From the NCBI GenBank assembly GCA_036732005.1, contig DAINDF010000009.1, positions 101,678-165,677 on the forward strand: 64,000 nucleotides of DNA. Direction: 5' to 3'. The stretch is from UBA1926 sp036732005 (lineage in GTDB: Bacteria > Planctomycetota > Phycisphaerae > Phycisphaerales > UBA1924). Positions within the stretch are counted from its first letter, which is position 1. Each line of letters opens with the position of its first letter. Position numbers and translations under genes: made by a program. Under the pieces are notes generated by a model, which saw only the letters and a program-made list of their open reading frames with translations, was not told where the DNA came from and did not search any database. Shown in pieces: positions 8,791 to 17,405 of this stretch.

Positions 8791-9578
8791 ACCCGCCACG
8801 GGGCCTTCCCGCTCGCCCACATCTTCTCAAGATTGTCCCGGTCCCGCTGCGTGTCCATGCACTGCCAGAACCCGCGGTGCCGGAAGATGTTCAACTCACC
8901 CGCCTCCGCGAGCTGCACCAGCGGCGCACGCTCCAGCACGCACCCCTCGTCGTCGCTCAGGTAGTCCAGGAACGCCCGGCGGAAGAAGAAGAAGCCCCCG
9001 TTGATCCACTTCTCCTCGAACTCCGGCTTTTCCTCGAACACCGCCACCCGGTCGCCCTCGATCTGCAACTCGCCGAATCGAGAGGGCGGGTTCACCCCGA
9101 GCACCGTCCCCACCCGGTCGTGCCCGCAGTGGAACTCGAACTCCGCAGAGAGATCCGCGTTCGTCACACCGTCCCCATAGGTCACGGCGAAGTGCTCGTC
9201 GCTCCCCAGGTACCGCGCCGCCGCACGAGCCACCCGCCCCCCGGTCATGGTGGCCTCGCCCGTGAACGCGAGCGTGACCTCCCAGTCGTCCGAGTGATCC
9301 ACCGAGTGCACCGTCACGCTGTTGCTCGCCAGGCTCACCGTGAAATCGCTGCTGAGCGCGTGGTAGTCCAGGAAATAGTCCTTCACCACCTCCGCCTTGT
9401 ACCCCAGGCAGAGCACGAACCTCCGGAACCCGTGGTGCGCATAAGTCCGCATAATGTGCCACAGGATCGGCTTGCCCCCGATCGGCACCATCGGCTTGGG
9501 CCGGAACTCGGTCTCCTCCTTGAGACGCGTCCCCAAACCCCCGCACAGCACGAAGACACGGATATCCCTGTTCACCAT
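8787..9578 (-). CDS. rfbF: Glucose-1-phosphate cytidylyltransferase
   Basis: This 263-residue enzyme is the usual RfbF length. It has the nucleotidyltransferase signature VLCGGLGTRLKEETEFRPKP with MVPIGGKPILWHIM following, a VTYGDGVTNADL metal-binding segment, and VFEEKPEFEEKWINGGFFFF, which is diagnostic for the CTP-using glucose-1-phosphate cytidylyltransferases. It makes CDP-glucose, the entry to CDP-6-deoxy or branched sugars. It starts at ATG 9578 and its stop overlaps the start of the methyltransferase, so the two are translationally coupled. Confidence 0.93.
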   Translation of the reverse strand: MVNRDIRVFVLCGGLGTRLKEETEFRPKPMVPIGGKPILWHIMRTYAHHGFRRFVLCLGYKAEVVKDYFLDYHALSSDFTVSLASNSVTVHSVDHSDDWEVTLAFTGEATMTGGRVARAAARYLGSDEHFAVTYGDGVTNADLSAEFEFHCGHDRVGTVLGVNPPSRFGELQIEGDRVAVFEEKPEFEEKWINGGFFFFRRAFLDYLSDDEGCVLERAPLVQLAEAGELNIFRHRGFWQCMDTQRDRDNLEKMWASGKAPWRV

Positions 9579-9615
9579 CGTGGTCTCCCCGTGTTCGGTC
9601 GGTCGTTCCGGCCCA

Positions 9616-10602
9616 TCACTTCAGGTGACGCCTCTGGATCTCGTTGATCCGCAATTGCACTCGCCCGGCCATCCCCTTCAGCCCGAGCCGACGGGCCACC
9701 ATCTCCGCGATCCAGACCCGCGGGCCGTACCGCTTCAGGCGGAACCCCGCGCACACCGCCCTCGAATGCAGCCGGAGCCAGCGCTGCCCGACCGGCCCGG
9801 GCCTGACCGCCCGGTACCCGCTCAGCTCGTAGCCGCGACGCGCGAGCATCTCCCCCTGCACGCTCTCGATCAGCGCAACCTCACGCGGGCTTGCCTTCGT
9901 CTTCCACCGCTGCGATGCCCTCGCGTCCGGCTTCTCGTAGGTCGAGCCCCGGTCGAACTCGAGCATCGCCGGAGCGTACTCCAGCCCCATGAACGCACAG
10001 ATCCGCGTTAACTCCGCGGGAGCGTCCGCGACCAGCGACTCGTAGCGAACATGGATCATCCGACCGGCGCCGACCTCCCGCTCCAGGCGCTCGATCTGCT
10101 CTTCCACCCGCACCCACTCGTGCGCCCCGTCCCACGCGTTGCCCGCCCAGCCCTCTCTCACCCGCGAACGCGCCACATCCCGCCCGTCGCGGACGATGTG
10201 GATGAACCCCGCGTCGGGCCAGAGATGCAGGATCCGCCCGAAGTGGCGATGGACCGTCGCCCCGACCCGCGGCTTGCCGTCCCGCGCCCGCTTCTGCTCG
10301 AGAAATCCCCTGACCAAAGATGGATAGTCCAGGCTGCGATCGATCTCGAACCCCGACATCAAGAATGTTCGGGTCAGCCGAAGGTGCTCATAGTACCGAC
10401 CCAGTTCGGGCCACGACCCGTCATCCCCGACGAGATCAACCACAAACTCGAACTCGTTTCTGAACGCCAACCCTGGGTGGGCATCGAGCATGAGCCGCAG
10501 CAGCGTCGTTCCGGAACGCTCCGCGCCGATGAGGAATGCAACCCCTTGCTGGGGCGGCACACCACCCGACCGCAACTCGATCTCGCCGCTCGGGGCACTC
10601 AT
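9616..10602 (-). CDS. Sulfotransferase
   Basis: This 328-residue PAPS-dependent sulfotransferase has the 5'-PSB loop FLIGAERSGTTLL near residue 24 and the 3'-PB segment FIHIVRDGRDVARSRV near residue 135. RYESLVADAPAELTRICAFMGL is the conserved late helix of the family. It starts at ATG 10602, overlapping the stop of the ligase-like gene (ATGA). It differs clearly from the first sulfotransferase of the operon and is closer in motif style to the third, so at least two acceptor specificities are likely. Confidence 0.85.
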   Translation of the reverse strand: MSAPSGEIELRSGGVPPQQGVAFLIGAERSGTTLLRLMLDAHPGLAFRNEFEFVVDLVGDDGSWPELGRYYEHLRLTRTFLMSGFEIDRSLDYPSLVRGFLEQKRARDGKPRVGATVHRHFGRILHLWPDAGFIHIVRDGRDVARSRVREGWAGNAWDGAHEWVRVEEQIERLEREVGAGRMIHVRYESLVADAPAELTRICAFMGLEYAPAMLEFDRGSTYEKPDARASQRWKTKASPREVALIESVQGEMLARRGYELSGYRAVRPGPVGQRWLRLHSRAVCAGFRLKRYGPRVWIAEMVARRLGLKGMAGRVQLRINEIQRRHLK

Positions 10603-11951
10603 GCCCCGCCGCCTTTACCGTGCGTTGCCATCGGTCGCCTGAGAATGCCAAGAACAGCGCCGGCGCCGAGGAATGCAACCGGCGTGTACATCGCGTTGAA
10701 GAGCCCGTCGAATGCAAACCCGGAACAGATCGCCGCGGTCGCCATCACCGGGCCGAACTCCGGGGTTCTCCACATTTTCACGGGAACCCTGAGCCCCGCA
10801 AGGAGGGACGGGAGTACCAGAACCCCTCCAATTCCAACCAACCCCACGAGGCCTCTCTGCCCGAGCGCGATTATCCAGAGGCTGTCAGTGATAGACCGGT
10901 TGCCCATCATGCCCTCAGGCGAGTCATCCGCCTCGATCACGGGTCGGTTTCGGTTGTAGGTCCCCCAACCGAAGATCGGTCGCTCCAGGGCGTGATCGAT
11001 CAGCAGCACCTCGTGCGCGATCCGGCTTCGCAACGAGGCCGCCCGATCCGCGTTGAGCTTGCTGACCTGCTCCACGATCGGCGTCGCTTCCCAGTTCAGC
11101 ACCACACGCGAGCCGACATAGATCGCCGGGATCAGCGCCAGAACAACGAGCCACCACCTGGTCCGAGTCGCCGCGCCCGCGAGGAGTGTCCCGAAGCAGC
11201 ACACGAAGACACCCCATCCGTTCATCGCCCGCGACGCCACCAGGGACGCCCCGATGGCAAGGCTCGCGAGCCCCACGGACAGGCGAAGCGGCCGCCCCGG
11301 AAACCCCGATCGCCAGAGCCAGCAGGCCAGCAGCAGGCCCGTGGAAAGCCACATGCCCAAAGTGATCCCGTGAGAAAGAAACACGGGAGGCCGATACCAG
11401 CCCAGTCTCCAGACCATATGCCACTTGAAATGCTCGTAACCGTAAACCAACTTGTGGAACACCGGACCCAGTCTCAGCTCGATGAGAAACAGCGGAAGAT
11501 AGAGCAGCGCCGCCGCGATGACCGCCATCGACATCTCCCCAAGCCGCAGCGGGTGCGCGAAGTGGCATCGCCCGATCAGGTACGGTGTTCCGTAGATCAC
11601 GAGCTGCTCCAGCACACCCGATAGCCCGTCGTAAACGCCGAGCCCGTTCGTGATCGAACTCGGCAGCGGGCTCAGGCACCAGACGGCAATCGGAAGATCC
11701 CACACCCCCCACTTGGCCCGCATCACGCTTCCCAGGTCGAAGATCACCAGCCCTATCAACGCACCAAGGAAGATCGCTGTCTCCCGTGTGTAGTCCGGAA
11801 TCCCGCTGATCTGGTAAACCACGCCCTGCGGCAGCAGAAGCCACCCGCCGAGAACGGCCGATATCGCTGCGCGACGCGCCGGCATGCACAGGAAGAGGAA
11901 GACCGAAAGAACGGGCCATCCGTACATCGCGATCGCAACAGTGATACTCAC
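10599..11951 (-). CDS. O-antigen ligase/polymerase-like membrane protein
   Basis: This 450-residue protein has about ten hydrophobic segments and short loops, with one large periplasmic loop in the second half (about residues 285-350) before the last membrane spans. It contains ERPIFGWGTYNRN, the G-W-G-x-x-x-N type motif found in Wzy/WaaL-class proteins before the final helices. Such proteins polymerise or ligate undecaprenyl-linked oligosaccharides in the periplasm. It starts with GTG 11951 (VSITVAIAMYG). It is the only polymerase-like gene in the visible operon and pairs logically with the flippase. Distinguishing Wzy from WaaL by sequence alone is unreliable. Confidence 0.75.
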   Translation of the reverse strand: MSITVAIAMYGWPVLSVFLFLCMPARRAAISAVLGGWLLLPQGVVYQISGIPDYTRETAIFLGALIGLVIFDLGSVMRAKWGVWDLPIAVWCLSPLPSSITNGLGVYDGLSGVLEQLVIYGTPYLIGRCHFAHPLRLGEMSMAVIAAALLYLPLFLIELRLGPVFHKLVYGYEHFKWHMVWRLGWYRPPVFLSHGITLGMWLSTGLLLACWLWRSGFPGRPLRLSVGLASLAIGASLVASRAMNGWGVFVCCFGTLLAGAATRTRWWLVVLALIPAIYVGSRVVLNWEATPIVEQVSKLNADRAASLRSRIAHEVLLIDHALERPIFGWGTYNRNRPVIEADDSPEGMMGNRSITDSLWIIALGQRGLVGLVGIGGVLVLPSLLAGLRVPVKMWRTPEFGPVMATAAICSGFAFDGLFNAMYTPVAFLGAGAVLGILRRPMATHGKGGGA

Positions 11952-11989
11952 CCCGGCTCCACGCTCTCAATCAGCGCCACCGCGACCCA

Positions 11990-13102
11990 TCAACCCGCGT
12001 CAAACTGCGCAATCAGGGTGCGCTCCATGATCTCGGCCGACCGATCCCAGTCGAACTGCCGGGATATCTCCAGGCTCTCGGTGCTCATCCGGAGCCACTC
12101 TCGAGGCTCGCAGGTCAGCACTTTCAGGATGCCCTCCGCCATCTCCCCCGCGTCTCCGACCGGCACAAGGTACCCGTTGACCCCGTCCTTGACATAATCC
12201 TCGGGGCCGCCGCAACGCGTAGAGACAATCGGGCACCGGCACGCGGCCGCCTCAATCCCCGGCATCCCGAATCCCTCGAAAGTCGAGGAAACCACCCAGC
12301 AGTCGCAGCCAGCGTACAACTTCGAGAGTTCACGCTGCGGGGGGCGGTGATGAAACTCGAAGTTCCGCGGAAGCGCCGTCCCGCGCGCCGGCCGCTGCGA
12401 GCCGAACGCAACCACCCCCAGCGCCGGGATGCGCCCCTGCACGAGCCGGATCGCCTCGAACGCGGTCTCCGATCCCTTCCACACAGCGTGCCCGTACAAC
12501 ATCCCCACCCTCGGCGGATCCGATCGCGCCCGCGGGGGCGCCGAGAACTGGTCTCGGTCGACGCCATTCGAGACCAGCACCGTCGTGAGGTCCCCGTACT
12601 CCTCGGCCATCACCCGCTGGAGCCATCGGCTGATCACGAACTTCTGCCCCGCAAGCCGGTAGGTAGACGCCACGCGCTCGGGATCGCCCCCGTGCAGCTC
12701 GTACCCCCGCACCATGTAGATCGGCCTCCCCTTCTCTCGAGGCCAGCTCTCGATCCACTCACGCGTCTCCCACCAAGTCGCCACCGCGAAGTCGGCGTCT
12801 GGCACCGACTCCCCACGGATCGGCCTCTCGCGAACCGGGAGCAGCTCCGCACTCGAAGACTCAAGATGGTGCCGCTGCCGACCCACCGCATGGAGCTCCT
12901 TCACCGCCCTCGCCAACCAACGACGCGGATGCCTCATCGAGGGCCACGCCTTGCCCATGCTCGGGTAGATGATCCGCACCCGGTGCCCCCGCCGAACCAT
13001 CGCCTCCGCGAGCAACCGGTTCGACTTCGTGCCCCCCGACATGTTCGCAACCGGGAGAACCCAGTTGATCGAGAACCGCCGGTCTGCGAGAGTCGAGGTC
13101 AC
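11990..13102 (-). CDS. Glycosyltransferase family 4
   Basis: GT-B enzyme of 370 residues. The open frame is longer, but GTG 13102 makes a GTGA overlap with the stop of the upstream sulfotransferase gene and gives the expected N-terminus (VTSTLADRRFSINWVLPV). Motifs: NMSGGTKSNRLLAEAMVRRGH (N-domain glycine loop), VSNGVDRDQF (linker), RVGMLYGHAVWKGSETAFEAI, then STFEGFGMPGIEAAACRCPIV (the EGFGxxxxEA donor-binding motif) and RCGGPEDYVKDGVNG. These are all canonical GT4 positions. It should transfer a hexose from NDP-sugar in the cytoplasm with retention of configuration. The donor cannot be assigned. Confidence 0.9.
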   Translation of the reverse strand: MTSTLADRRFSINWVLPVANMSGGTKSNRLLAEAMVRRGHRVRIIYPSMGKAWPSMRHPRRWLARAVKELHAVGRQRHHLESSSAELLPVRERPIRGESVPDADFAVATWWETREWIESWPREKGRPIYMVRGYELHGGDPERVASTYRLAGQKFVISRWLQRVMAEEYGDLTTVLVSNGVDRDQFSAPPRARSDPPRVGMLYGHAVWKGSETAFEAIRLVQGRIPALGVVAFGSQRPARGTALPRNFEFHHRPPQRELSKLYAGCDCWVVSSTFEGFGMPGIEAAACRCPIVSTRCGGPEDYVKDGVNGYLVPVGDAGEMAEGILKVLTCEPREWLRMSTESLEISRQFDWDRSAEIMERTLIAQFDAG

Positions 13103-14010
13103 GCCCGACCCTCGTGAACCCACCGGTGATCCGAGACATAGCCGAGCCCTACAAGCAACTCGCCCGCGATGTCGACAAAGTTTGACCGCTCCTCCCTCGA
13201 AAGATCCCGTCGCCAACGCCCGACGCTCTTCCCGACAATTGTCCGGCTCGCGCCGGGATTGTTCAGAACCTGCGCAATCGGCTTCGGCGAGTTTTCGACC
13301 GAAGGGCTGATCATCTCGGGAACAAAGTCCTCGCCGATAAACGAGCAGACACGCCGAATCTCTCGCTCCGGATCGGTGACAAGATCCTCGTAGCGAACCT
13401 CAAGACATCTCGGATGAGAAAGATAGACCCGCCCCGCCGAAGTATCGCGAACCCAACGGCCGCAGCACCAACCGATCGGATTCACAGTCGTGACCGGGAC
13501 AATCCGGCCCCGCTCAACACGCTCTCTCGGGTGATTCCTCAGCGAGCAGACAACATCCCGCCCGTCTCGAACGACATGGATAAACCTCGCATTGGGAAAC
13601 CAGGTGAGAATCTGGCCGACCGCCCTGACATTGTTGGGGGTCTTGTCGGCCCAACGAGCCTTCCCCTCCCGTCGCGCAAAGTCCTCGTAGAAGGACTCCG
13701 CGAAATGAACAAGGTCACGGCTTGTCTCCATCCGCCGCCTCAGCTCCGCGATCGGGATCTCCCAATACGGAGCGATGTGCCCCGGGTCGAAGGGAAGCCC
13801 GAAGAGCGACGACTCCGGACCGCAGGCAATCCGCGGGTGCCGGTTCAGAATCTCCTTGAAGACCGTCGTCCCGCTCCGACCGCAGCCCCCGATGATGATC
13901 CCCGGAGAACCCGACCGCGATGAGGGGTCGTACCAGCCGCGAGACCGCAGGGCCCGCTGCGCAAGCCGGGCCTTCATCTGAGACAACGAGATTCGACCAC
14001 GCCTCCTCAA
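13099..14010 (-). CDS. Sulfotransferase
   Basis: This third sulfotransferase of the operon has 303 residues. The PAPS motifs are GIIIGGCGRSGTTVF (5'-PSB) and FIHVVRDGRDVVCSLRNHP (3'-PB), with EVRYEDLVTDPEREIRRVCSFIG in the later helix. A TTG start at 14010 forms a TTGA overlap with the stop of the asparagine-synthase-like gene. An ATG at 13977 is the alternative and has no visible ribosome-binding site. The protein lacks a membrane segment, so sulfation would occur on the cytoplasmic side, before flipping. Confidence 0.83.
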   Translation of the reverse strand: MRRRGRISLSQMKARLAQRALRSRGWYDPSSRSGSPGIIIGGCGRSGTTVFKEILNRHPRIACGPESSLFGLPFDPGHIAPYWEIPIAELRRRMETSRDLVHFAESFYEDFARREGKARWADKTPNNVRAVGQILTWFPNARFIHVVRDGRDVVCSLRNHPRERVERGRIVPVTTVNPIGWCCGRWVRDTSAGRVYLSHPRCLEVRYEDLVTDPEREIRRVCSFIGEDFVPEMISPSVENSPKPIAQVLNNPGASRTIVGKSVGRWRRDLSREERSNFVDIAGELLVGLGYVSDHRWVHEGRA

Positions 14011-15905
14011 CGCTCTTGCCCCCCGAACGCAGCCATCGCCCCGACGCTCTCGCCTCCGGGAGAACCGAGCGAGCCGATCACGAGCCCAAGCTGGATCACC
14101 ATCTGATTCGCCGTCGCGGGGAGCCGTGCGTCGTACGCCGCGACGATCTCCCGCGCGGGAAACGCCAGAACCTCATCCAGCACATCGAGCGCGGGCCGGC
14201 TCGCGAGCACCTCTGTTCTGTAGGCACGCCAGTCCGGCGATTCACGCTGCAAGACGCCCGAGTCCACCCAGCTTCCCTGAACATCGTTCCAGGGATGCGA
14301 AGAAGCCGGAAGCCGCTTGAACTCCGCCTTCGCCCGGGAATCTCGCCACATCCGCCTCTCGTGCTTCCGCCGTTGCCGAACGGAGGCCGTCAGCGGAAGG
14401 CCCGTGTTCGCATTCTCGATGCGCACCGACTCCCCGTAGAACGACGCAAACGCCAGATCCGCCACCCGATCGCCCACCCGCACCTCAGGTGACAACTCGC
14501 ATGCCACTTCCAGGATCGCGTTGTGGAGAAATAGCGTGTCGGAAGGCATGAGCCGAGAGTTGCCGAGCGTATGCCCCGAGTCATCCTGCCTGCTCACCGG
14601 CCAGAAGCGGAACCACTCCGACCCGGTGACCGGGCGACACTCGGAAACCCGCGCAAGGCGCTCCGCCCGCCTCGCCTCCACCTGCTCACGGACCTCCGCC
14701 TTCAACGCCCACGCCGCGCTCTCACGCCCGAGGGTGTTCTCCGCCGAGAGCGGCCCGCCCCTTCTTATTCCCAGAGCCGATTTCGCGAACGCCTTGAGCC
14801 GCTCTTCGATCGGCTTCTTCACCAGACGATCTCGCCGGTCCCGCTGCATAAAATGGTCTTTGAGCAGCGTATCGCTCAACTGCCCGCCCAAGACAAGATC
14901 AAACGCGTTGCCGAGGCCGGCCTCCGCGATACATATTCCGTGCGCATCCGCGCGCAACTCTGTCCCGAGCAGGGCCGATCCCGCACGCAGCAACCGGCCG
15001 TAAAAGTCTGGGTCTCGACGCACAAGAACCTGCGGGACGCCGAACGACTCCGCCACTCGCCGCGCCACATCGGTCTCTCGATTCTCCCGTGTGCAGTAGG
15101 TCAGCCCCGCGGCCAATCGATCACGCGGAATCGTGCCCATCACCGCTCTCGAATCCTTCCCGCCGCTCAAGGTGACCGCCACCTTTGCGCAGCCCCGCGT
15201 CACATCCGCGCCCGCGGCGGCCATCGCTCCCACCAGGCGATCACGACACTCATCCTCGCCGGGCCACTTCCGGGGCTCGATCGGCCGCCAGTAGCTGCGC
15301 GTCTCAGCCCGAATGCCATCACCGCGAATCACCGTGACAGAACCCGGTTCCAACTCAAAGACCCCGCCCCGCGAAGTGAACGGGAACGAGACATAGTTGT
15401 GGATGATCAGTTCGCCGAGCGACACCAAGTCGAAATCGGCGGCCCGACCGCTAGCCGACGCAACCGATTCGAGGTGACTGCCAACGGAACGCACTTCGCC
15501 CGCACCGCCATACCCGACATAGATCGGTCGCGATCCCATCCGGTCCGTGATGACCTTCAGACCATCCGCCTCGGCAACGACCGCGACACCCATCCCCGTC
15601 AGAGAAAGCGCCACCCCGCGTTCGCTCGACTGATCGAGCCGATCAAGCAGAGTTTCCGCGAACCCCGCCTCGCCGCGCGCCTCGTGCTCGACGCCCATGA
15701 ACCGCGGCCGCCCGACCGGGAACGCGAACCTCCGATCCCGCAACACAGGCTCATTCCCCCGGCCCGGCGAGACAATCACCTCGACCTCTCCCCAGGCGAG
15801 CCGGTGCCTGCGCACCGGACGCTCCGCGAGGAAGGGCCTGCCGCGGAATCTCGCCCCCGGCGCTTCACCCCGCGTCCGCCCGAAGCAAACGAGGAAATCA
15901 CCCAT
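14007..15905 (-). CDS. Asparagine-synthase-like protein
   Basis: This protein of about 632 residues has the PP-loop ATP-pyrophosphatase motif VAVTLSGGKDSRAVMG near residue 250, the signature of the AsnB synthetase domain. The N-terminal half has a glutaminase-like fold (VVAEADGLKVITDRMGSRPIYV) but lacks the Cys2 nucleophile: it begins MGDFLVCFG rather than MC. Glutamine hydrolysis is therefore unlikely. ATG 15905 is preferred over GTG 15914 because GGGGTG lies just upstream of it. AsnB-like proteins of this kind are common in polysaccharide loci, where they are thought to amidate or activate acidic sugar substituents. The true acceptor is unknown. Confidence 0.8.
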   Translation of the reverse strand: MGDFLVCFGRTRGEAPGARFRGRPFLAERPVRRHRLAWGEVEVIVSPGRGNEPVLRDRRFAFPVGRPRFMGVEHEARGEAGFAETLLDRLDQSSERGVALSLTGMGVAVVAEADGLKVITDRMGSRPIYVGYGGAGEVRSVGSHLESVASASGRAADFDLVSLGELIIHNYVSFPFTSRGGVFELEPGSVTVIRGDGIRAETRSYWRPIEPRKWPGEDECRDRLVGAMAAAGADVTRGCAKVAVTLSGGKDSRAVMGTIPRDRLAAGLTYCTRENRETDVARRVAESFGVPQVLVRRDPDFYGRLLRAGSALLGTELRADAHGICIAEAGLGNAFDLVLGGQLSDTLLKDHFMQRDRRDRLVKKPIEERLKAFAKSALGIRRGGPLSAENTLGRESAAWALKAEVREQVEARRAERLARVSECRPVTGSEWFRFWPVSRQDDSGHTLGNSRLMPSDTLFLHNAILEVACELSPEVRVGDRVADLAFASFYGESVRIENANTGLPLTASVRQRRKHERRMWRDSRAKAEFKRLPASSHPWNDVQGSWVDSGVLQRESPDWRAYRTEVLASRPALDVLDEVLAFPAREIVAAYDARLPATANQMVIQLGLVIGSLGSPGGESVGAMAAFGGQER

Positions 15906-15920
15906 GAACTTCACCCCAGG

Positions 15921-17309
15921 TCACCAGGGAATCTCCGGCGGCAGCAGCCAGAAGCCGGTCGCCGCGATCGCCGCGGTCGCCGCGAAACCGATGAGATCTG
16001 GCGCGGGCAACCACACGCCATGCCGCGCAACCGCCCACGCCACCACTGGGTAATCGATGACCTTTGACACGGCGACACCAATCACGAGCCCGGGCAGACC
16101 GGCAGACCTCCACCCGATGATCATCCCCAGAAGGAGCAACGCACCCCGAATCACCTGCAGAATCATGTTCCGGAATGAATCACCAGCAGCGAGCAACACC
16201 GAGCCGCTCATCCCGCTGATAATCGCGCCACAGGTCCCGACGGAGAGAATGCGGATCATCCAGCCGGCGCCCGCGTACCGATCGTCATAGAGAAGCGAAA
16301 CCAACGGATCGCCGAAGACAACCAGCCCCCAGGCCGCCGGAAGGAGCGCGCCGAGGAACACGAGCCGGGCCCTCAGGTACCGACTCCGAAGCAGATGCCG
16401 ACGCTTGTTCGCAACCTCCGCCAGCGCCGGGAACATCACCCGACCCCCGAGTTTGAGGCCGACCTCGCGCGCCATGCGCGACCAAAGCACCGCGATCCCA
16501 TAGACACCCAGCGTCGCCTGGTCGATGAGCTTGCCGACAACCATCTTGTCGCCTTGCTGCAAGACGAAGGTAAGCAGGGTCGCCAGGAAAACCCAGCGAC
16601 CGAACCCGAGGAGTTCTCGCGCGGCATCCCGATCCCAGTGAATGCGGTTCGACGGACCAGCTATCAGCAAATGGCTGGACAACATCTTCACAGCCGCTCG
16701 AACAAGCCCGCCCACGACGAGCGCCCAGACCGTCGGCCACACCGCGGCCCAGGTGATCATCGCCACAACCGAGATCGCCTGGCTCCCCAGCTCGAGCAGC
16801 GTCGTTCGGGCCAATCGGATATTCCGGTCCGCCAGCGCGATCTTCGATGACTCGAACCCCGAAAGCACCGCCGCCAAGCCGGCAACCGGAACCAGCCCCG
16901 CCAACTGTGGCGATCCGTAGAACGAAGCAAAGGGAACCGCCCCGGCAAGACTAACGAGCCACAGCCCCGCCCCGCGCACCACCTGAAGCGTCCAGGCCGT
17001 GTCCACGAACGACCGCTCACTCCCCCGCGGGCTTCGGACGATGCTCGCCCGAATACCCACATCCGAGAACATCTGGAGCCCCTGCAGGAACACCTGCACG
17101 AGAGCGATCAGCCCGAACGCCTCCGGGAAGAGCAACCGCGTCAGAATCAGATTCGAGCCGAGCCGAAGCGCCTGCGTTCCCCCGTGCCCGAGCAGCACCA
17201 GCAACAGCCCGGAAGCCGCACGACGACGCAGCGAGCCCCGTTCGCCGAGCAGCCCCCCGGGCGCGGCCGCGGCGTCGGCGGTCTGGTTCTCTGGTCTTAG
17301 AGTCGTCAT
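15921..17309 (-). CDS. Polysaccharide flippase (Wzx / MOP superfamily)
   Basis: This membrane protein of about 462 residues has roughly 12-14 hydrophobic helices. The N-terminal helix pair resembles oligosaccharide flippases (GTQALRLGSNLILTRLLFPEAFGLIALVQVFLQGLQMFSDVG), with the LTRLLxPExFG motif typical of WzxC/MOP proteins. The family moves undecaprenyl-linked repeat units across the inner membrane. I chose ATG 17309 (MTTLRPENQTAD) because the upstream extension of the frame overlaps a terminator hairpin. It is the first gene of the 16-gene minus-strand operon. Confidence 0.87.
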   Translation of the reverse strand: MTTLRPENQTADAAAAPGGLLGERGSLRRRAASGLLLVLLGHGGTQALRLGSNLILTRLLFPEAFGLIALVQVFLQGLQMFSDVGIRASIVRSPRGSERSFVDTAWTLQVVRGAGLWLVSLAGAVPFASFYGSPQLAGLVPVAGLAAVLSGFESSKIALADRNIRLARTTLLELGSQAISVVAMITWAAVWPTVWALVVGGLVRAAVKMLSSHLLIAGPSNRIHWDRDAARELLGFGRWVFLATLLTFVLQQGDKMVVGKLIDQATLGVYGIAVLWSRMAREVGLKLGGRVMFPALAEVANKRRHLLRSRYLRARLVFLGALLPAAWGLVVFGDPLVSLLYDDRYAGAGWMIRILSVGTCGAIISGMSGSVLLAAGDSFRNMILQVIRGALLLLGMIIGWRSAGLPGLVIGVAVSKVIDYPVVAWAVARHGVWLPAPDLIGFAATAAIAATGFWLLPPEIPW

Positions 17310-17340
17310 CGACAAGCCGAGCGAAACCCCGAAACCCACG

Positions 17341-17376
17341 CAAGAAAACATCGCCCGACCGGGAGGACGGGCGATG
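17341..17376 (-). terminator. Intrinsic terminator after the beta-helix gene
   Basis: A perfect 9-bp stem, CATCGCCCG at 17349-17357 with CGGGCGATG at 17368-17376, has a 10-base loop. Read on the minus strand it is followed at once by TTTTCTTG (17348-17341). It lies 29 bases beyond the stop of the beta-helix gene and just before the flippase start. It would end the NusG/beta-helix transcript, unless an antiterminator lets polymerase run into the polysaccharide operon. Confidence 0.8.
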
Positions 17377-17405
17377 CGCTCAGCCAAGACGAAGCTGATC
17401 CCAGG

